DNA of 24,086 nt from JBOGDS01 sp050743075. Lineage in GTDB: Bacteria; Actinomycetota; Actinomycetes; Jiangellales; Jiangellaceae. The notes beneath the pieces are model-generated. The model saw nothing but the letters and a program-made list of their open reading frames with translations, was not told the origin of the DNA and searched no databases. How positions within the stretch are numbered: the stretch's first letter is position 1; each line of letters opens with the position of its first letter. The position numbers were made by a program, and so were the translations under genes. The DNA lies in assembly GCA_050743075.1 (NCBI GenBank), contig JBOGDS010000056.1, positions 1 to 24,086 on the forward strand. The letters run 5' to 3'. Positions 1-8,201 of the stretch are shown one piece after another.

Positions 1-140
1 CTCCAAGATCCGACTCATCAACCACCGCGGCTACGGACACCACAGCGCCGCCGCCCTCATCGCCATGATCTACCTCTGCTGCGGCGGACTCACCATCCAA
101 CTACCCACAGAAAGGTGAGGAGAACCCGAAGTAGCAGCCG
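1..140 (+). mobile_element. Right end of an ISL3-family-like insertion sequence (partial)
   Basis: The window opens inside the 3' part of a transposase gene. About 20 bases after its stop codon the sequence changes, on the opposite strand, into the body of a YjbR/MmcQ-like gene. Read inward from the junction, the end begins GGCTGCTACTTCGGGTTC, which is the G/C-rich, CTTC-containing kind of terminus expected for ISL3 ends; this resemblance is from memory and is inference. The left end lies outside the window, so neither the inverted repeat nor the target duplication can be confirmed. The boundary near 140 is accurate to a few bases only. Confidence 0.55.
2..118 (+). CDS. ISL3-family transposase, C-terminal end (partial)
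   Basis: The last 38 codons of a transposase are read in frame 2 and end in TGA at 116-118. The segment includes KIRLINHRGYGHHSAAALI followed by a hydrophobic stretch with CCGG. This matches the closing segment of the DDE domain of actinobacterial ISL3 transposases, typically [K/R]-[I/V]-R-L-I-x-R-x-[A/G]-[Y/F]-G-[F/H]-H-S. The catalytic residues lie upstream, outside the window, so activity cannot be judged. The frame is open right up to the window edge. Family assignment rests on recalled motif similarity. Confidence 0.7.
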   Translation, partial: SKIRLINHRGYGHHSAAALIAMIYLCCGGLTIQLPTER

Positions 141-367
141 CTCTGCCCGACGAGGCTCTCCTGCTCACCAGGCGGCGCCTTCACACACAGGGCCAGCCGG
201 CCGTCGTCGTGGTGGTGGTCGACCTGCAGCCACGCGAAGCGCTTGCCTCGGACCGAGAAGCCCGTGTGGCCGTTCGCCTCTTCCAACTCGACGCCCGGCA
301 AGCGGGCCAGAGTGCCGACCCGTTGCGACACCACATCGCGGTCCTCCGCGCTCCACCTGGTACCCAC
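138..367 (-). pseudogene. YjbR/MmcQ-family protein, 3' end removed by the IS
   Basis: On the minus strand a GTG at 367 opens a frame containing RVGTLARLPGVELEEANGH, GFSVRGKRFAWLQ and LALCVKAPPGEQESLVG. This is the N-terminal two thirds of the YjbR/MmcQ fold (PF04237-like), small DNA-binding-like proteins of roughly 110-120 residues with no settled function. The family normally continues with a [Y/F]-F-x-P-P-Y-x-G segment; here the frame instead passes into the insertion sequence end after residue ~76. I take the IS insertion as the cause of truncation. The exact start is uncertain: an AGGA-like sequence precedes GTG 367. The gene faces away from the next gene on the plus strand. Confidence 0.6.
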
Positions 368-497
368 CGGACCGATCCTGCCGCGGCGCGGCCCATACGT
401 CACCACCGACAGCGAGCACGTCGCTCGCGACTGCGGGTTTGCTGCGACGCAGCACGGCCGAGACTGCACATGGGGGAGACGACGATGGAGGTTTCAC

Positions 498-1073
498 GTG
501 CGGAAGCTGATCGTCACGATGTGGACGACGCTCGACGGCTTCATCGCCGACGCGAGCGGCGAGATGGACTGGCTGCTGGCCGACGACCAACTGGCGGACT
601 ACGAGATCGCCGTGGTGAGCAACGCCGACACGCTTCTGCTGGGGCGGAAGACGTACCAGGACTTCGTCGGATACTGGCCGAATGTTCCCTCGAACCCCGA
701 TGCGCCGGAGTGGGAGAGGACCTACGCCGCGAAGATCAACGCGCTGAAGAAGGTCGTCCTCTCCACGACACTCGACAGGGCTGAGTGGGACGAATCGGAG
801 ATCAGGCGAGACATTGACCGTGACGAGATCAAGGCACTGAAGAACGAGCCCGGGAAGGACATTCTCATCTACGGCAGCGCGAGCGTGGTGCAACAGCTCA
901 CGAACCTCGGCCTCATCGACGAGTACCAGCTCGTGGTGCACCCGGTGCTCCTGGGCAGCGGGAGGCGCCTGTTCGACGACATCAAGCAACGGGTTGCCGT
1001 GAAGCTCGTCGAGTCGGAACCCTTCAGCAGCGGTGCGCTGTTGCTGACCTATCAGCTCGCCGGTGAACGATGA
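498..1073 (+). CDS. Dihydrofolate reductase family protein (RibD C-terminal domain)
   Basis: A 191-residue protein with the RibD_C/DHFR-like fold (PF01872). It begins with a beta strand and TTLDGFIA, followed by the nucleotide-binding GRKTYQDFVGYWP (residues ~52-64) and a late segment, LIDEYQLVVHPVLLGSGRRLF, of the type that binds NADPH in this family. Family members are NADPH-dependent reductases of riboflavin biosynthesis or stand-alone homologues of unknown substrate. The stand-alone size and lack of a deaminase domain argue against RibD proper. GGAGG at 487-491 sits six bases before GTG 498, which decides the start over longer in-frame upstream extensions. It converges on the TetR remnant downstream. 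Family assignment is firm; substrate is unknown. Confidence 0.88.
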   Translation: MRKLIVTMWTTLDGFIADASGEMDWLLADDQLADYEIAVVSNADTLLLGRKTYQDFVGYWPNVPSNPDAPEWERTYAAKINALKKVVLSTTLDRAEWDESEIRRDIDRDEIKALKNEPGKDILIYGSASVVQQLTNLGLIDEYQLVVHPVLLGSGRRLFDDIKQRVAVKLVESEPFSSGALLLTYQLAGER

Positions 1074-1144
1074 TTGCTGATCGGACGGCTGGCCGGCAGC
1101 CTACTGGCACCGCGGCTCTCTGCCGACGGGACCGGTGACCGAGG

Positions 1145-1701
1145 TCAGGCTCTGGTGATGGCCCGCCAGCAGGCGGAGGCCACCGCGTCGAGTTCTGCAT
1201 CGGAGGGATGGGATAGGTCCGGCGGCCAGCCGAACCGCCGGTCCTATGCCGAGATCGTAGAGAACCTCCGGGGCCAGGTCGGCGAGCAACGGGCGAATGT
1301 CGGGGCTGGTGGCCGCGGCGACGAGTGGATCGTCGCGTCCGTCCAGCGCCGCGGCGTGCGCCTGCTCGGCCAGCGGTGAATGATCAACTTGAACCAAGAA
1401 CCGGGCCCTGGCCGGGTCGGCGGCGAGATGCCGGTACACGCCCTTCCAGATGCCGAGGAACCGGTCGGCCGGATCGGCGTGCGGGTTCACCGCGGCCACC
1501 GCGGCAGCGCCGAGCTCCAGTTTCACCTCTCGGTAGGCATCGAGCAGAAGCGCCTCTTTGGAGTCGTAGTACACGTATGCGGTTCCGGTGGCCACACCTG
1601 CCAGCTGGGCCACGGCGCTCATGCCAGCGCCGTGGAGCCCGCGCTCAGCCGCCAGCTCGAGCAGTGCCCGGCGTACCCGTCCCTCGATCGGGAGCCGTCA
1701 C
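1145..1701 (-). pseudogene. TetR-family transcriptional regulator, two frameshifts
   Basis: The frame begins with GTG at 1701, overlapping the stop of the SDR gene as GTGA, and reads VTAPDRGTG. The recognisable TetR helix-turn-helix lies one frame away: ALLELAAERGLHGAG, then MSAVAQLAGVATGTAYVYY and SKEALLLDAYREV. After LAAGPIP near 1207 the natural ending (SDAELDAVASACWRAITRA and stop at 1145) is again in another frame. Both shifts have the same sense: one extra base, near ACGGGT at about 1672 and near CCCTCC at about 1207. The two changes do not compensate each other. If the sequence is correct the regulator is dead; if not, it is the ~185-residue repressor of the SDR gene, with which it is translationally coupled. 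Confidence 0.75.
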
Positions 1702-2645
1702 GCCCTGACCTTGGACAGCGTCGAGGCAACGTCGAAGGAGATCCCGGTCTCCCGCTCGGAGACCGCCCACAGCGTCTCGATCGCCCGCCGCGTACTCCGC
1801 CCCACGAACAGCGGGCGACGAACCGGTGGGCCGAAGTTGACGAAACGTGGCGCATAGAGCTGACCCCCGCGAGCCCGCAGGTCGGTCGAGGCCCGCAGCT
1901 GGGGCAGGGCGCCATGCGCCGGCGTCATCCCGGTCCGGCCGGCCAACCAATGCCAGAAGCGCTGGCTGGCACCGCCACCGGTCTCGCGCACGCTGTTGGC
2001 CTGCAGGTCGGTGTTGGCCAACCCCGGATGGGCAACCAGGCTGACCGCTGCTGCACCGGCCGCCTCGAGCCGTTGCTGCAGACCGAGGGTGAAGTGGACG
2101 TTGGCGAGCTTGGACTGCCCATAGGCCCGCCACGGGTTGTAGGCACCGTGAAGGTGCGGATTTCCTGGATCGAGCCGCCGCCCCATGTGCCGTGCCGTGC
2201 TGGTGACGTTGACGATCCTGGAAGGATCGGCCTTCAGCAGGGAGGGCAGCAGGAGCGCGGTGAGGGCGAAAGGCCCGAGGTGGTTGACGCCGAGCTGCGT
2301 CTCGAAGCCGTCCTCGGTGCGGCCTTCCGGGATGCCCATGAGCCCGGCGTTGTTGATCAGAAGGTCGATCTGCGGACGATCCCGCACAAGGTGCTCGGCG
2401 AACGAACGGATCGAGGACAGCGAGCCCAGGTCGAGCCGGCGAAGCTCCAGCGACGCATCGGGTATGCCGGCTCGGACATCGGCGAGCGCCGCGGAGGCCT
2501 TGTCCTGATTCCGGGCGGCCATGACCACGTGCGCGCCCTTGCGGGCCAGCGCGCGTGCCGTCTCCAGACCGAGTCCGCCGTTGGCGCCGGTGACCACGGC
2601 CACCCGCCCGGACTGATCGGGGATGTCGGCTTCGGTCCAACTCAT
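1698..2645 (-). CDS. Short-chain dehydrogenase/reductase
   Basis: A 315-residue classical/extended-type SDR. Visible motifs, counted from ATG 2645, are the cofactor-binding TGANGGLG (19-26), NNAG (98-101), a Ser in NVTST (about 149) and the catalytic YGQSK (Tyr175, Lys179). The C-terminal region resembles the retinol-dehydrogenase/oxidoreductase-like SDRs that act on diverse carbonyl or alcohol substrates, probably with NADP(H); the substrate is unknown. ATG 2645 follows GGAG four bases upstream, whereas the longer GTG start at 2663 has no ribosome site. The gene is followed at a GTGA overlap by the TetR frame, and a perfect palindrome lies 27 bases upstream, so repression by that TetR protein is the likely control. 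Confidence 0.9.
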   Translation of the reverse strand: MSWTEADIPDQSGRVAVVTGANGGLGLETARALARKGAHVVMAARNQDKASAALADVRAGIPDASLELRRLDLGSLSSIRSFAEHLVRDRPQIDLLINNAGLMGIPEGRTEDGFETQLGVNHLGPFALTALLLPSLLKADPSRIVNVTSTARHMGRRLDPGNPHLHGAYNPWRAYGQSKLANVHFTLGLQQRLEAAGAAAVSLVAHPGLANTDLQANSVRETGGGASQRFWHWLAGRTGMTPAHGALPQLRASTDLRARGGQLYAPRFVNFGPPVRRPLFVGRSTRRAIETLWAVSERETGISFDVASTLSKVRA

Positions 2646-2671
2646 GGATCTCCAGGTGTGCACCGGATCAC

Positions 2672-2687
2672 GAATGAACGTTCATTC
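2672..2687. promoter_or_regulatory. Perfect 16-bp palindrome, probable TetR operator
   Basis: GAATGAACGTTCATTC is identical to its own reverse complement and ends 27 bases before the ATG of the SDR gene. AT-rich ATGAACGTTCAT-type palindromes are typical operators of TetR regulators that control an adjacent SDR. It stands out against the high-GC background. Binding by the neighbouring TetR protein is inferred from position. Confidence 0.75.
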
Positions 2688-2718
2688 AGGAAACATGCTC
2701 ATGCTGTGCTGGTCAAGG

Positions 2719-2806
2719 GGCTCGGTCAGGTGACCGGCATGCCGACGAGTCCGGCGGGGGGAGCCAGGGCGCCAGCGCGCTACCGAGTACGCAGCGCGGC
2801 CCAGCA
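2719..2806. repeat. Degenerate second copy of the chrA 3' end
   Basis: Positions 2719-2757 match 3033-3071 at 37 of 39 bases, including a 22-base identical core (2736-2757 and 3050-3071). Weaker similarity continues to about 2806/3112, around CCGAGTACG in both. The second copy is the authentic end of chrA. In the first copy the minus strand still reads GLVGMPVT and a stop, against GLVGMPVA in ChrA, but upstream of that the frame is broken. It is a remnant of a duplicated or recombined chrA end. Confidence 0.7.
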
Positions 2807-2807
2807 G

Positions 2808-3017
2808 GCCGAGGATGACCTGGCCTGCCTGGCCGCCGAGTGGGACGCGGCCCGCCGAGCCGTCGCGGACATGTCGCTCGACGACATCTTCGTCAGCGAC
2901 CGCTGGGGCGAGATGTCGTTGCGATGGGCTTACCTCCACATGATCGGCGAGTACGCCCAGCACAACGGCCACGCCGACCTGATCCGCGAGCGAATCGACG
3001 GCGTCACGGGCAGGTGA
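2808..3017 (+). pseudogene. DinB-like DUF664 protein, C-terminal fragment
   Basis: The frame contains DDIFVSDRWGEMSLRWAYLH followed by a segment with EYAQHNGHADLIRE and a stop at 3015-3017. This is the C-terminal third of actinobacterial DUF664/DinB_2 proteins, whose His residues in the YxxHNGHxD segment are metal ligands. The usual ~100 N-terminal residues, with the first helix and its metal ligand, are absent. The open frame continues upstream only through the chrA-end repeat. There is no start codon with a ribosome site. I read it as a truncated leftover lying between the two copies of the chrA end. Confidence 0.65.
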
Positions 3018-3039
3018 GGACGCCCGAGGTTGGGCTCGG

Positions 3040-4434
<1,395 letters not shown>

Positions 4435-4453
4435 GGCAGGCTCCGGCGGGTGC

Positions 4454-4885
4454 TCAGGCGGGTGGACGGCCGAGCAACGTCGCCCGCCGGTGGTACTCGT
4501 ACAGGCCGTCGAACATCGGCCCGGTCAAGGTCAGGATCTCCTCGTCGGTGCGCGTCATCGACAGCCCACGCAGCACGACGTCGAGGCCGCGGGCCTCCGG
4601 TGCGTCGAACCGCTCGTCCTCCAGATCCGCTTCGTGCACGATCGCGGCCAGCTGCCACAGCACCGGGTCGGTCAGGTCGTAGCGGCGCAGGATCGTCTCG
4701 AACGAGCAGTCGCCGCCCTGATGGCCCAGCTCGACGCCGCGCAGGTCGAACGGCGTCGCCCCGGCCGGCACGGCGTCCGGGTCGTCGACGAACACGAAGT
4801 CTGCGTCGGGGTCGACGAAACGGCGGATCAGCCAGGCACAGGCCGCCCGATCGATGTGCACACCGGCGCGGGTCGCCCACCTCAC
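4454..4885 (-). CDS. chrB: Chromate resistance protein, ChrB C-terminal domain
   Basis: A 143-residue protein equal to the C-terminal domain of ChrB (PF09828). Characteristic features are H10-I-D-R with ACAWLIRRFVDPDA, the segment GHQGGDCSFETI (His55, Cys60, Glu63) and IVHEADLED (His84). The conserved His/Asp/Cys/Glu set suggests a metal or oxyanion site. In proteobacteria ChrB is a single ~300-residue chromate sensor/regulator; here the domain is a separate gene whose GTG start overlaps the stop of the N-domain gene as GTGA, so the two are probably translated together and may act as a complex. It directly precedes chrA. Confidence 0.9.
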   Translation of the reverse strand: MRWATRAGVHIDRAACAWLIRRFVDPDADFVFVDDPDAVPAGATPFDLRGVELGHQGGDCSFETILRRYDLTDPVLWQLAAIVHEADLEDERFDAPEARGLDVVLRGLSMTRTDEEILTLTGPMFDGLYEYHRRATLLGRPPA

Positions 4886-5373
4886 CTCGACACCCCTACC
4901 CTCGTCGCCGCGGCGAGATCATCCAGCGCTGCGCGGGCCGTCATGCGCTCGGCGGGCGGGAAGAAGTCCCGACGTCCGACCCGCCCGAACTCTGCGCGCA
5001 GCCGCCGCAGCAGCGCGACCGAGTCCGGCCCATCGCCCGCAGCGGCGGCTCGGACAGCGATCGCCGCGTACTCGGCCGCCCGAGCCGTGGCCATCTGCTG
5101 CGCCAGGTCGCGCTCCTGGCGCATCGAGGCCGGCCGTGCCAGCCACACCGACGCCGTACCTCCCGCCCCGGTGACCTCGTCGGCGACCCAGTCGAGGTGC
5201 TCACGGGTACGGGCGTCAGCCGGCAGCGCCACCAGACCGTCGCCCAGTTGAGCCACGCCCAGGCGCCTGAGCTTGCGCCACACCGCGATCCGCGGTGTCG
5301 ACGGCTCACGCGGCAGCCGGTAGCACAGCAAGACCCACTGCCCCGGAGCACTTGTCGTCGGGAACGTGTTCAC
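4882..5373 (-). CDS. ChrB N-terminal domain protein
   Basis: A 163-residue protein corresponding to the N-terminal domain of ChrB (PF20229-like). It contains WVLLCYRLPREPSTPRIAVW, a winged-helix-like RRLGVAQLGDGLVALPA and a helical C-terminus with arginine-rich segments. This half is expected to bind nucleic acid in ChrB regulators. I choose GTG 5373 because GGGGGAG ends six to seven bases before it and because GTGA then overlaps the stop of the upstream gene. The longer GTG at 5388 would place that ribosome site inside the coding region. The downstream GTGA overlap with the C-domain gene makes a split two-gene ChrB. Confidence 0.85.
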   Translation of the reverse strand: MNTFPTTSAPGQWVLLCYRLPREPSTPRIAVWRKLRRLGVAQLGDGLVALPADARTREHLDWVADEVTGAGGTASVWLARPASMRQERDLAQQMATARAAEYAAIAVRAAAAGDGPDSVALLRRLRAEFGRVGRRDFFPPAERMTARAALDDLAAATRVGVSR

Positions 5374-5753
5374 CGTCGACTCCCCCACTGCCCGAGCTCG
5401 GCAGCCAGGCCGGCAACGAGCACCCGCAGCTCCTCACGCGCCCGCTCGGCCGGCCATTCACCGGCCAGCTTCCACCGGCGGGCACCGGGAAGGTCACAGT
5501 CGATCCCCACCACCACGTCCGCGGCGTCCGGCGCCACGCGGCGCGGTGGGCTCGGGTCCAGGAACTCAGCGGCCGCGTCGCCTGCGAGCAGCCGGGCAGC
5601 ATGGACGCTGACCGTCTCCTGAGGCGTGACGCCCGCCGACGTCGCCCGCCAACCGCGCGGCCCGGCCGCACCGAACAACGCCGCCGCGACCCGGCTCTTG
5701 CCGGCCCCGTGCTCGCACACGAACACCACCGTCCGCACCACGTCTCCCGCCAC
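5370..5753 (-). CDS. LMW-phosphatase/arsenate-reductase-like protein with altered P-loop
   Basis: Up to 127 residues with the low-molecular-weight phosphatase fold. After a beta strand VVFVC the phosphate-loop reads C13-EHGAGK-S20. Active LMW phosphatases and ArsC reductases have C-x5-R-[S/T]; here the Arg is replaced by Lys19, a variant I recall from a subset of small 'CEHG' proteins. ATSAG and a C-terminal helical segment complete the fold. Catalysis is therefore uncertain, but oxyanion binding remains plausible. It is the first gene of the chromate operon and overlaps the ChrB N-domain gene at GTGA. GTG 5753 lacks a ribosome site; GGGAG five bases before GTG 5738 makes that shorter start attractive. 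Confidence 0.8.
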   Translation of the reverse strand: MAGDVVRTVVFVCEHGAGKSRVAAALFGAAGPRGWRATSAGVTPQETVSVHAARLLAGDAAAEFLDPSPPRRVAPDAADVVVGIDCDLPGARRWKLAGEWPAERAREELRVLVAGLAAELGQWGSRR

Positions 5754-5773
5754 TCGCTACATGAAGGGCTCAA

Positions 5774-5789
5774 TGTAACCACGGTTACA
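5774..5789. promoter_or_regulatory. TGTAACC-N2-GGTTACA palindrome, candidate chromate operon operator
   Basis: Seven-base perfect arms separated by two bases lie 20 bases upstream of the first chromate gene, in the 109-base divergent gap shared with the deazaflavin oxidoreductase gene. ChrB-type proteins are known to repress chr operons, so they are the natural candidate ligand. That link is inference from position. Confidence 0.55.
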
Positions 5790-5862
5790 AGACGACGGGA
5801 AGGCTCGCCGGCTACGGATCCGCTCAGGGCGGGCGCGTGTTCTGCCTACACTTCGCCGTACG

Positions 5863-6282
5863 ATGCGTGACGTCACGGCTCGCCGCCTGTCGCGGTTCCA
5901 CTCCGTCCTGTACACCTCGACCCGCGGAGTGCTGGGTCGTCGTCTGGTCAGCAACGACATGCTGCTGCTGACCACTCGGGGAGCCAGGTCCGGCCGAGCG
6001 CACACCGTTCCGCTGCTGTACCTGAGGGACGGCGACACCCTGGTGGTGATCGCCTCCTGGGGCGGCCGCCCGTACCACCCGGACTGGTATCACAATCTGC
6101 TGGCCTGTCCCGACGCCGCCGTCCGAGTGCGATCACGGAGCTGGCCGGTCCGCGCGCGCACGGCCGGCCCCGAGGAGCGCGAGGTCTGGTGGCCTCGGGT
6201 GCTGGCCGCCTACCAGGGGTACGGCGTCTACCAGTCGCACACCGACCGGGTGATTCCCGTGGTGTTCCTCGAGCCTCGATGA
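5863..6282 (+). CDS. Nitroreductase/deazaflavin-dependent oxidoreductase (DDN family)
   Basis: A 139-residue single-domain protein of the DDN/PF04075 family, split-barrel enzymes that use F420H2 or related deazaflavins and in mycobacteria activate nitroimidazoles. Diagnostic elements are LLLTTRGARSGRAHTVPL (about 34-51), a strand with LVVIASWGGRPYHPDWYHNL (about 66-85), and VRVRSRSWPVRART. There is no Shine-Dalgarno sequence. TACACT at 5847-5852 lies ten bases before the ATG, consistent with a leaderless transcript, common in actinobacteria. It is divergent from the chromate operon and shares the palindrome-containing gap. Physiological substrate unknown. Confidence 0.9.
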   Translation: MRDVTARRLSRFHSVLYTSTRGVLGRRLVSNDMLLLTTRGARSGRAHTVPLLYLRDGDTLVVIASWGGRPYHPDWYHNLLACPDAAVRVRSRSWPVRARTAGPEEREVWWPRVLAAYQGYGVYQSHTDRVIPVVFLEPR

Positions 6283-6312
6283 GCCCGTGTACGAATCCTG
6301 CCATTCGCATGA

Positions 6313-6609
6313 CGTGAGCATGCGCTACTCGACGTCGAGGTCGCGTCCGCCCTCGCGCGTCTCGAACGGGCCGGCGAGATTCACGACGAACTGGCCGATG
6401 CTGCGCATGCGCGCTGCGGGGCCTTCCCTGCTGAACGTGTCACCCACGACCTGCTCCGCGACATAGCGTGGCGGTTGCGCCGGACTCGGCGCATCGCCGA
6501 CGCGCACTACGTCGCGTGCGTGGAGCTGGTCGACGGCACCTTGGTCACCACCGACCCCCGGCTGGCCCGAGCGCCGCTCCCCCGGATCAGTGTCCACCTC
6601 GTGCGCTGA
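6313..6609 (+). pseudogene. PIN-domain (VapC-like) toxin, N-terminus missing
   Basis: About 98 residues are open from just after a stop codon. They include LLDVEVASALARLERAGEI, then DLLRDIAWRLRRTRRIADAH followed by YVACVELVDGTLVTTDPRLA and a terminator. This is the C-terminal two thirds of a PIN domain: the Glu of DVEVASAL and the Asp residues of IADAHYVA and TTDPRLA are acidic active-site positions. The leading strand with the first catalytic Asp (V-[V/I]-D-[A/T]-S) is absent, as is any upstream antitoxin. Without the first Asp the RNase should be inactive. The last part is overlapped antisense by the LPXTG-protein frame. Confidence 0.7.
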
Positions 6610-7253
6610 CCGCCGACGGAGGGCAAGTGTCGATCAGCTGGCGCCGTGCGCGTGGCGTCCCGCCTGGCCAAGGCGGCCGCCGTGAAACCCAGGAGCATGA
6701 GCACACCGGCGGCGACGGCCATGCCCATGACGCTGCCACCGGTATCCGGCAGCGTATCCGGCGGCGTCGTGAAGACTACGGGCTCAACTGCCAGTGTCGA
6801 TGCCGTGAGGTCGATCGGGACTGTGCCGCCCGTCGTCCCGACGACTGGGGGTGCCGATTACTGCCGAGTTCTCTGCGGCGGGAATCTCGAAGTTGAACGT
6901 CTGCGCCACCCCGGCAACAGTGAGTGCGACCCCGTCTGCACAGGCCGCTGTAGCATCCGTCCCGACCCGATCGCGACCTCCACACCGAGGAAGAGCCCGT
7001 TGGGATACTGCGCCTTGAAGTCGGCGAAGGTGCACGGCGCGCTCTGGATGCAGAACCCGTCGGTGGCGTTGGTCTGCCAGACCATCGTCGCATCGCTGAG
7101 CGCAGTCTGCTGCCACTCGCCTGGTGTGACGGTGCCGTTCCGGAACACCTCGACGACCAGCGTCGTAAACACCGTGGCGCCCTCACGGAAACCGGCGAAC
7201 TTCAACGCTGGCGGCTCCGCATTGGGGTTGGCGGAATTGCCGCCGCTGCCCAT
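6507..7253 (-). pseudogene. LPXTG surface protein, frameshifted twice and lacking its N-terminus
   Basis: Three successive minus-strand frames together form the C-terminal half of a cell-wall-anchored protein. The first reads EPPALKFAGFREGATVFTTL and onward to FLGVEVAIGS (7253 to ~6970). The second continues as TDATAACADGVALTVAG and AQTFNFEIPAAENSAVIGTP (to ~6850). The third is GTTGGTVPIDLTASTLAVEP, then LPDTG encoded at 6752-6738, a hydrophobic segment and ARR. LPXTG plus membrane segment plus basic tail is a sortase signal. The second break lies in a five-C run; the first lies in GGGTCGGGA. No signal peptide is found upstream: the frame meets a stop at 7296-7298. Past the tail the frame runs on to 6507 opposite the PIN remnant. 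Confidence 0.7.
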
Positions 7254-7265
7254 CCCGGCTACAAG

Positions 7266-8051
7266 ATGGACATAGCCGAGACCCCGTACCCCGCGTCAGG
7301 GGGCGGGGTCACCGCTGCCGAACTCCCCCCACCCACGGACGATCCAGGGCCAGGCGGACGCCATACCAGCACGTGTTCCAGATTGCGAATGATCTCCCCG
7401 ACAACCGAGGCGTCGGGGTGCTCGTCTTCGGCCCTGCCGTCCTCCGTTCGCGTCCTCACCACCGCCGACGGCTCCGTCGGCTCCACTCCCGTCGAGTGGG
7501 AGGCGCTGCCGCCTGGGGCCACCGACTCCGTCGGTGAGCTCTCGGTCGTCGGCACGACCGCGCTGGGCGAGGTCACCGCGATGGTCGACGTGGTCGAGGC
7601 CTTCTCCGGCTTCGAGTGCGACAACGTGGTGACGGGTCGCCACGTCGAGCCGATGACCATCTCCGGCGGCGTGACCTGCCTCGAGGGGGCGACCGTGACC
7701 GGGCCGGTGAGTGTGAAGGCTGGGGCCGGCCTGCAGGCGGATGGCTCTCGGATCACCGGGCCCGTCACCGCTCAGGGTGCCGCTGTGGTCACCCTGTATG
7801 ACACCCGGGTGACCGGTCCGGTCAGGCTCAACGGCGGCTCGTCGGTCACCCTGGGCAACCCGGTGCTCGACTGCGCGCCCAACTCGGTGGTCGGTCCGGT
7901 GAAGGTCACCAACACCGACGGGTGGAACGTGATCGCAGGCAACTCGATCATCGGGCCGCTGGCCTGCTCGGGCAACGCCCCGCCTCAGGTGAACAACGGG
8001 TCGACCAACAGCGTCCTTGGCCCGAAGACCGGGCAGTGTTCCGGGCTCTAG
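7266..8051 (+). pseudogene. C-terminal part of a secreted protein: Ig-like domain plus GPV repeats
   Basis: The open frame codes 261 residues but only the part from about residue 60 is recognisable. Residues ~61-110 (TPVEWEALPPGAT, ELSVVGTT) resemble a Big_4 bacterial Ig-like domain. From ~136 on, a repeated pattern follows with GPV at about 146, 165, 184 and 210 and GPL/GPK at 230 and 252, ending in GQCSGL, as found at the C-terminus of many actinobacterial secreted hydrolases; it probably folds as a right-handed beta helix. The first 60 residues look non-native, there is no signal peptide and no ribosome site before ATG 7266. I infer a large secreted enzyme that lost its catalytic N-terminal part. 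Confidence 0.6.
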
Positions 8052-8069
8052 ACCTGGAAGCTGTGGTAG

Positions 8070-8097
8070 GTGCAGGGGACGCTGTCGTCCCCTGCAC
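8070..8097. terminator. Perfect 11-bp stem hairpin
   Basis: GTGCAGGGGAC and GTCCCCTGCAC flank a six-base loop, 18 bases after the stop of the GPV-repeat gene. There is no U tract, which is usual for hairpin terminators in high-GC actinobacteria. Its survival implies that the upstream frame was once a transcribed gene end. Confidence 0.6.
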
Positions 8098-8201
8098 TGG
8101 TCACCGGGTCCAGCGCAGGCTGACTCTCCCGTTGCGGCTGAGCACGTACAGTTCCAGATGACGACGACACCGCCATCTGGAACAGAGGACGGCATCGCAT
8201 C

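Noticed and set aside
1380..3017. 545-codon plus-strand open frame
   Set aside because: It is antisense to the TetR and SDR genes; only its last ~70 codons (the DUF664 fragment) match a family.
7296..7440. Minus-strand peptide with EHPDASVVGEIIRNLEHVLVW that looks protein-like
   Set aside because: I could not tie it to a family, and the longer frame is antisense to the GPV-repeat gene.
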